Shown in pieces: positions 59,598-64,000 of a stretch of DNA of 64,000 nt (position 1 is the first letter of the stretch; every line of letters begins with the position of its first letter). This DNA is from JACCYI01 sp963828075 (GTDB taxonomy: Bacteria > Actinomycetota > Thermoleophilia > Solirubrobacterales > Solirubrobacteraceae). Location: assembly GCA_963828075.1 (NCBI GenBank), contig CAWHDH010000021.1, positions 3,534,001 through 3,598,000 on the forward strand, written 5' to 3'. The position numbers and the translations under genes are program-made. The notes beneath the pieces are model-generated. The model was given only the letters and a program-made list of their open reading frames with translations, searched no databases and was not told the DNA's origin.

Positions 59598-60206
59598 CTA
59601 CCGTCTGTGCTCGAGCGCGAAACCGTCGACCACTGCCTGGCCGATGTCCACCACCCGCCGGCTCTGGGAGCGAGCGTGATCGCGCAGCAGATCGAACGCG
59701 GCGCGCTCGTCGAGGCCATGGCGCTCCATGAGCATCCCCTTGGCCCGTTCGATGACCGAGCGGCGCGCCATCGCACCTTCGAGTTGGTCGACCTTCTCGA
59801 TCAGCGCCTCGCGCTCGCGATGGCGCCGGACGGCGACCTCGATGGCGGCCTGGACGGGTTCGGGGGCGATCGAATCGGCGTAGGCGGCGATGCCTCGGTC
59901 CGCCGCTCGGGCGACGAACTCGACGTCGTCACCGGGGACCAGGGCGATGACCGGCCCGGCGGCGTACTCCACCGACTCCTCGATCAGCGCGAGGGCATGC
60001 TCGTCGTCGCAGTGCACCATGACGATGGCCAGCTCGGGGTCGTCGGCGGCGATCCGCTCGACCGCCTCCTCGACGCTGACCGCGTACGGCGTCACCACGT
60101 GGCCGAGCCCCTTCAGGATCGCCGCGAGCCGATCGAGCGCCGCCGCGTCCTCGTCGGCGACCATCACCCGCAGCCCTCGCTCGACCCGGGCCGAAGCGCC
60201 GCTCAC
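59598..60206 (-). CDS. ANTAR-domain regulator with degenerate receiver
   Basis: A 202-residue protein. Residues about 12-130 form a receiver-like domain starting LRVMVADEDAAALDRL, but the phospho-acceptor Asp is replaced (the strand ends VMVHCDD), so phosphorylation is doubtful. Residues about 140-198 form an ANTAR RNA-binding domain: AMARRSVIERAKGMLMERHGLDERAAFDLLRDHARSQSRRVVDIGQAVV. ANTAR proteins bind paired hairpins in mRNA and prevent termination. GTG 60206 is the start. It is divergent from the SigB/F-like sigma gene, suggesting a shared stress locus. Confidence 0.9.
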   Translation of the reverse strand: MSGASARVERGLRVMVADEDAAALDRLAAILKGLGHVVTPYAVSVEEAVERIAADDPELAIVMVHCDDEHALALIEESVEYAAGPVIALVPGDDVEFVARAADRGIAAYADSIAPEPVQAAIEVAVRRHREREALIEKVDQLEGAMARRSVIERAKGMLMERHGLDERAAFDLLRDHARSQSRRVVDIGQAVVDGFALEHRR

Positions 60207-60316
60207 CGTTTCCGCCGCCCGTTAGGATGTGAAGCGGTCCGGCCCAGCTCCCCGCCGCGCCTCACAGGGGCCCGCGCCGTCCGGTGCAGGCCGCGTCATC
60301 CCAGCAGGTCGAGGCC

Positions 60317-61189
60317 ATGAGCTCCATGTCAGAACGCTCGGAAGTCGAGGGCACCCAAGGTCGCCCAGCCTACCGCTCGGAGATCCCGCCGACGGCGGCA
60401 TCGGAGCCGGGTCCCTCCGCGTCCCTCTCGCCCTCGGATCGCGCCGCCCGGGCCGACGAGGACCGGCGGCTGCTGACCGCGTACCACCTGCACGGTGACC
60501 CGGCCGCCCGCGACGCCCTCGTCCAGCGCTTCCTGCCGCTCGCCCGCCAGCTCGCTCGCCGCTACCAGCGCACGGGCGAGCCGCTCGACGATCTCGTCCA
60601 GGTCGCCTCGCTCGGGCTGCTCAAGGCGATCGACCGCTTCGACCCCGAGCGCGCGACCGCCTTCTCCTCGTTCGCGGTCCCGACCATCCTCGGAGAGCTC
60701 AAGCGCTACTTCCGCGACAAGGGCTGGAGCGTCCGGGTCCCGCGCGATCTGCAGGAGCTCGCCGTGCGCGTCGACCGCCTCGGCGACGAGCTCTCGCGCG
60801 AGCTCGGCCGCGCTCCGACCCCGGGCGAGATGGCCGAGCGTCTCGGGGTCACCACCGAGCAGGTCCTCGAGGCCCGTGAGGCGGCCGGCGCCTACCGCGC
60901 CGTCTCGCTCGACCGGCCGCGCACCGAGGACGACGAGGGCGGCGACGCCTATGCTGAGGTGGTCGGCGACGACGACCCAGGCTTCGGGCTGGCCGAGGAC
61001 GCGGCCACCGTCCAGCGCCTGATGCGCGTCCTCACCGACCGCGAGCGCGAGGTCCTGCGGTTGCGGTTCGTCGAGGACCTCACCCAGTCGGAGATCGGCG
61101 CCCGCGTCGGCGTCTCCCAGATGCACGTCTCGCGCCTGATCAGGCAGTCGATCGCGCGCCTGCGGACCGTCGCCGAAGCCCAGGAGTAG
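60317..61189 (+). CDS. SigB/SigF/SigG-family RNA polymerase sigma factor
   Basis: A 290-residue alternative sigma factor. A polar N-terminus of about 60 residues is followed by region 2 (FLPLARQLARRYQRTGEPLDDLVQVASLGLLKAIDRFDPERATAFSSFAVPTILGELKRYFRDKGW), region 3 (RVPRDLQELAVRVDRLGDELSRELGRAPTPGEMAERLGVT) and region 4 (LTDREREVLRLRFVEDLTQSEIGARVGVSQMHVSRLIRQS). Type and length match SigB/F stress sigma factors. No anti-sigma or anti-anti-sigma gene is adjacent. The start is uncertain (ATG 60317 or 60326). A TAGGAT box at 60223 may be its -10. Confidence 0.92.
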   Translation: MSSMSERSEVEGTQGRPAYRSEIPPTAASEPGPSASLSPSDRAARADEDRRLLTAYHLHGDPAARDALVQRFLPLARQLARRYQRTGEPLDDLVQVASLGLLKAIDRFDPERATAFSSFAVPTILGELKRYFRDKGWSVRVPRDLQELAVRVDRLGDELSRELGRAPTPGEMAERLGVTTEQVLEAREAAGAYRAVSLDRPRTEDDEGGDAYAEVVGDDDPGFGLAEDAATVQRLMRVLTDREREVLRLRFVEDLTQSEIGARVGVSQMHVSRLIRQSIARLRTVAEAQE

Positions 61190-61198
61190 GTGCGGCGA

Positions 61199-61204
61199 TA
61201 TAAG
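61199..61204 (+). promoter_or_regulatory. -10 box TATAAG, leaderless cupin start
   Basis: TATAAG is 10 nt upstream of ATG 61215, with only GC bases in between and no Shine-Dalgarno. Confidence 0.45.
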
Positions 61205-61214
61205 GTCCCGCGCC

Positions 61215-61550
61215 ATGCAGACCTGGGACATCCGCACCATCTCCGTCGAGCCGTCCAAACCCGAGATCCTGCAGTCCGATCGCGGCGAGGGGCGCGCCAT
61301 CGCGATCAACCTCCCCGCCGGCGAGCTGCTGCAGGAGCACGAGGTGCATGAGCGCGCCTACCTCGTGGTCGCCGAGGGGGCCGTCGAGCTGCTCGACGCC
61401 GCGGGCGCCGGCCTGCCCGCCGGGGCCGGGACGCTGGCCGTCTTCGAGCCGCGCGAGCGCCACGAGGTCCGCGCCGTCGAGGACGCGCGGCTCCTGCTCA
61501 TCCTCGCGCCATGGCCCGGCCCGGGCCATCCCGGCGCCCGCGACGCCTGA
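61215..61550 (+). CDS. Cupin-domain protein
   Basis: A 111-residue single cupin. The first motif appears as INLPAGELLQEHEVHERAYLVVAEGAVELL with His/Glu metal-ligand candidates, and the second as GTLAVFEPRERHEVRAVEDARLLLILAPW. Cupins of this size often bind a small molecule or metal and include isomerases and regulators; no reaction is assigned. ATG 61215 is directly preceded by its -10. It is separated from the sigma gene by 25 bp and could also be reached by read-through. Confidence 0.82.
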   Translation: MQTWDIRTISVEPSKPEILQSDRGEGRAIAINLPAGELLQEHEVHERAYLVVAEGAVELLDAAGAGLPAGAGTLAVFEPRERHEVRAVEDARLLLILAPWPGPGHPGARDA

Positions 61551-61552
61551 GG

Positions 61553-62020
61553 TCAGAGGCGGACGCGAACCCGCTCGTCCCGCGCGCCGAGCACGAAGTG
61601 CTCGGACACGGTGGCGCGGTACAGCCGATGCCGGGCGGGTGCGAGCACGTCGTCGCGGCTCCACGGCCGGCCTCCGTGCCGCTGCGACGTTTCCGAGAAG
61701 ACCTCGATGCCGCGGTCGAGCGCGGCGTCGGCCGGCCGGTCGGCCACCGCGGCCATGTACACGCCCTGCCCGGTGCCGATCGGCGCGCCGGTGTCGAAGA
61801 TGACGATGCTCAGCTCGGGGCGCACCTCGAGATTGCGTGAGTGGCGGGCATCGGGCGACGAGATCCAGAAGAACTCGGTCTGGCCCGCCGCCGCGTAGTA
61901 GACCGGCGACACCCACGGCCGCCCGGCCTCGTCGGCGGTCCCGAGGGTCATGTAGAGGCCGGCGCCGATGATCGCCCTCGCGACGGACGCCGGGTCGGCT
62001 GCATCGTCTTCGTTGGTCAT
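61553..62020 (-). CDS. Pyridoxamine 5'-phosphate oxidase / F420-dependent-like flavoprotein
   Basis: A 155-residue split-barrel flavin or F420-binding protein. LYMTLGTADEAGRPWVSPVYYA is the family's opening strand pair, then TEFFWISSPDARHSRNLEVRPELSIVIFDT and GVYMAAVADRP. The His-Ser-Arg segment binds the cofactor phosphate in relatives. Members reduce or oxidise small molecules; the cofactor is undetermined. ATG 62020 gives a natural N-terminus. It lies 2 bp from the cupin end, converging with it. Longer upstream frames are not supported. Confidence 0.87.
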   Translation of the reverse strand: MTNEDDAADPASVARAIIGAGLYMTLGTADEAGRPWVSPVYYAAAGQTEFFWISSPDARHSRNLEVRPELSIVIFDTGAPIGTGQGVYMAAVADRPADAALDRGIEVFSETSQRHGGRPWSRDDVLAPARHRLYRATVSEHFVLGARDERVRVRL

Positions 62021-62060
62021 CGAAGTAGTAGACCGGACGAAGGCGCCGGACTCATCGGTG

Positions 62061-62470
62061 CTACTCCGTGGCGGGCGCCTGGTCCTTCGGCGGGGGCGCG
62101 ACCGAGGTCGCGGCGTTCGGGTCCGGCGCGATCGGAGCCGCGACCGGCCTCTCGCCCCGCGCGCGCCACGCCATCTGGGCGATGAGGCCGTCGTTCCAGG
62201 TCCGCGCGTCGGCGACGTCGCCGCGTGGGCGGCCATTGCTGATGGCGGTCGCGATCTCGGTGAGGCTGACGACGGCGAGGGCGCAGGTGACCAGCCAGTT
62301 GCCCGGCCAGCTGAGCGCGGCGAGGCCGAAGGCGAGGCCGCTCAGGAGCTGGCCGCCGGTCCGGCCAGCGCGATGACCACCACGTCCTCGGCGGTGGCAT
62401 CCCGCTCAGCGATCCGCGCGCGCCGCGGATCGTCGCCAGGGTGCGAGACGAGCGCGCGCCGCTCGCCGCC
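62061..62470 (-). pseudogene. Broken membrane protein gene fragment
   Basis: On the minus strand, sequence from about 62470 reads ERRALVSHPGDDPRRARIAER and DATAEDVVVIALAGPAA. It then continues only after a frame change as LLSGLAFGLAALSWPGNWLV, TCALAVVSLTEIATAISNG and RPRGDVADARTWNDGLIAQM, ending at TAG 62061-62063. The join is near 62345-62350, where the first frame ends in TGA and the second could restart at CTG (CTGA). The 5' end is missing because a damaged RTX gene begins head-to-head there. It resembles the C-terminal part of a membrane-embedded metalloprotease, weakly. Confidence 0.45.
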
Positions 62471-63866
62471 GGCCAGGGCTGCACGGCGGTCGACGCGCAC
62501 GAGGCGCAGTGCGCGACCGAAGCGCTCTTGGAAGGAATCGTCGTGTACGCCGGTGACCTCGACGACCGGGTGCGCATCACGGGCGGGAGGGGGCAGACCG
62601 GGATCGGAGCGCCGGACGTGTTTGGCGGCGCCGGTGACGACGACCTGGCCGTCGTGGGCCCGGCCCCCTGGAGCCTCGACGGAGGCCCGGGGAACGACGT
62701 GGTCGCGGGCGGCGCGGGCCCTGATCGGCTCGTCGGCGGCGGCGGGACCGACGTCCTGCGCGGTGGTCCCGGCGGCGACATCCTCGCCGACGGCGACGGC
62801 CAGGCTCCCGACCGCGACGTGCTCGACGGCGGGGAAGGGCTGGACACCATCGACGACGGCGGCCGGCGTATTCCATCGTCCTCGCGCTCCCGGCGGGCGG
62901 AGGCGGGGAGGCCGGCGAGGGGGATCACCTGACCGGGTTCGAAGGGGCGATCGGCGGCTCGGCGGACGACGTGCTCGTGAGCACGGACTGGCCGGCCAGG
63001 CTCGAGGGATGGAGGGCGACGATCGGCCGACCGGTGGAGCGGAGGGGGACTGGCTCGTCGGCGGGCCGGGAGACGACCGCATCGCCGCCGGTGGCGGGAC
63101 GGACGACCTGACCGGCGGGGCCGGCGACGATCTCCTCGAGGGCGGCGCGGGAACCGACGAGCTCACCGGCGGCGACGGAGCCGACCGCCTGGCAGGTGGC
63201 CCGGGCCGCGACCAGCTGCATGGAGGGACCGGCCAGGACGCCATCGACGGCGGCGACGGCGGCGACGGCAAGGACCTCCTGACCGGCGGCGGGCTCGCCG
63301 ACCGGCTCCGCGGAGGCCGCGGCGACGATCGCGTGAAGGCGGACTCCGACTTCTTCGCCGACGAGGTCGACTGCGGGGACGGTCGCGACGAGGCCGCCCT
63401 CGACCACGGCGACCACCCGCACGGATGCGAGCGCGCACACCGGGACCATCCCGGGCGGCGTCCGGTGCTCGTGGCCCGGTTCGGACGTGGCCCGCGGCCG
63501 GGCGGCCCGGTCTACGACGTCGCCGGAGGGCAGGCGCACGTGACCCTCTGCTGCCTGGATCTGGGTGTCCACTGTGACGCCCGGGTCGTGGCGAGGGTAC
63601 GGCGTGGTCGGCGCTGGGTCACCGTGTTCACGGCGATGCTGCGATGCGATGCCCGGCCCGCCGAGCCTTTCGGTGAGTGCGACTCCGCCGCCGCCGAGGG
63701 GACCCGCCGGCTGACCCGGGCCGGTCGCCGGCTGCTCCGCGGGCGCGCCAGGCTGCCGGCCCGCGCCGTCATCCACCTCGCACCCGGGGCCGCTCGTGGT
63801 GCCATCGCGCTGCACGACCGGCTCGTGCTCCGGGCCGCGCCGGCTCGCCTACCCTCGGGGGAGTGA
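62390..63866 (+). pseudogene. RTX-type calcium-binding repeat protein, N-truncated and frameshifted twice
   Basis: Repeats of the RTX form (GGxGxDxhx) are plain: VFGGAGDDDLAVV, GGPGNDVVAGGAGPDRLVGGGGTD, later GGPGDDRIAAGGGTDDLTGGAGDDLLEGG and more. They are spread over three frames, with shifts near 62865 (into YSIVLALPAGGGG) and near 63005. The C-terminal domain (DFFADEVDCGDGRDEAALDHG onward, ending LRAAPARLPSGE) is intact to TGA 63864-63866. No signal peptide or start is visible; the 5' side abuts the broken membrane gene. Such proteins are exported and bind calcium in their repeats. Confidence 0.7.
63850..63855 (+). promoter_or_regulatory. -10 box TACCCT, leaderless VWA-protein start
   Basis: TACCCT is 7 nt before GTG 63863, the same box and spacing as at the thioesterase gene (10072). 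Confidence 0.45.
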
Positions 63867-64000
63867 GCTTCCAGGCCCCGCTCTTCCTGCTCGCGCTGGC
63901 GCTCGTCCCGTTCGCGGTCGCCGCCTACGTCGGCGCGCAGCGCGGGCGGCGTCGTTACGCCGTCCGCTATCCCGCGGTGGGAACCCTCGCGGCCGTCCTG
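63863..64000 (+). CDS. BatA/VWA-type membrane protein, 5' part (runs off the window)
   Basis: The visible 46 residues (SFQAPLFLLALALVPFAVAA, then YVGAQRGRRRYAVRYPAVGT) match the N-terminal membrane anchor of BatA/VWA-domain proteins (aerotolerance-operon type), in which a von Willebrand A domain follows. The GTG overlaps the RTX gene stop (GTGA). The rest lies outside the window, so the VWA domain is inferred, not seen. Confidence 0.7.
   Translation, partial: MSFQAPLFLLALALVPFAVAAYVGAQRGRRRYAVRYPAVGTLAAVL

Noticed and set aside
62342..63271. Long minus-strand frame opposite the RTX repeats
   Set aside because: Only its last about 40 codons look protein-like; the rest is the antisense of Gly/Asp repeats.

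Overview
The window is very GC-rich and gene-dense (about 62 protein genes, little non-coding DNA). Many starts are GTG, many operon neighbours overlap as ATGA or GTGA, and there are long antisense reading frames that I treat as GC artefacts. The pspA-pspAA pair, the htpX-pspAB pair, a c-di-AMP riboswitch before a secreted NlpC-like gene, ANTAR and SigB/F-type regulators, and MarP- and RTX-like genes all point to an actinobacterium. A Thermoleophilia / Solirubrobacterales member is my best guess, from gene flavour only. No tRNA, rRNA or CRISPR array was seen.

Layout. 0-4 kb: asparaginase, agmatinase-like and lipoprotein operon, Bax-inhibitor-like membrane protein, PhzF, YjbR. 4.0-6.4 kb: exonuclease VII (xseA-xseB) framed by palindromic repeats, including a 604-bp region bounded by 22-bp inverted ends. 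6.4-9.6 kb: methyltransferase, a cell-wall-binding lipoprotein, and a c-di-AMP riboswitch driving a secreted cysteine peptidase. 9.6-18.7 kb: thioesterase, PspA/PspAA, galactokinase, threonine dehydratase, an atypical SDR, a winged-helix protein, PspAB/HtpX, an M23 peptidase and a GNAT. 18.7-24.5 kb: PadR with its operator, a hydrolase, then lysA-hom-thrC-thrB (aspartate-family amino acids). 24.5-26.5 kb: a SnoaL-like gene with a textbook promoter next to a truncated LAL-type regulator, and an MBL hydrolase.

26.5-37.5 kb is a sugar island: aldehyde dehydrogenase plus ABC ATPase in one unit, and ThuA, two Gfo/Idh/MocA oxidoreductases, a TIM-barrel isomerase, a binding protein and two permeases in a divergent unit. 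Three LacI-type operators (AAACGYTT core) tie the units together, which would supply the ATPase that the transporter genes lack. 37.5-43.5 kb: an ECF sigma factor with a membrane segment and a Ser-Gly tail, an L,D-transpeptidase, ParA, FHA, a zinc-ribbon protein, a 167-bp fold-back element, SRPBCC, a lipoprotein and a frameshifted phosphotransferase. 43.5-48.8 kb: penicillin-binding protein, MarP-like protease, topoisomerase III. 48.8-50.8 kb: three damaged genes in a row. 50.8-64 kb: another palindromic element, an AddB/AddA-like helicase-nuclease pair, YihY, ANTAR regulator, SigB/F-type sigma, cupin, flavin/F420 oxidase-like protein, a broken membrane gene head-to-head with a broken RTX gene, and the start of a VWA-domain membrane protein.

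The strongest unexplained signals are: (1) a family of about 111-nt nested palindromes built from four alternating modules, (2) the 167-bp fold-back element whose end forms part of a -10 box, (3) recurrent TANNNT boxes 6-14 nt before start codons, implying widespread leaderless transcription, and (4) genes whose only sensible start is CTG (or ATT), twice in a CTGA overlap. Several frameshifts and in-frame stops cluster at 42-50 kb and 62-63 kb; they are either real decay or uncorrected indels, and this affects how point 4 should be read.
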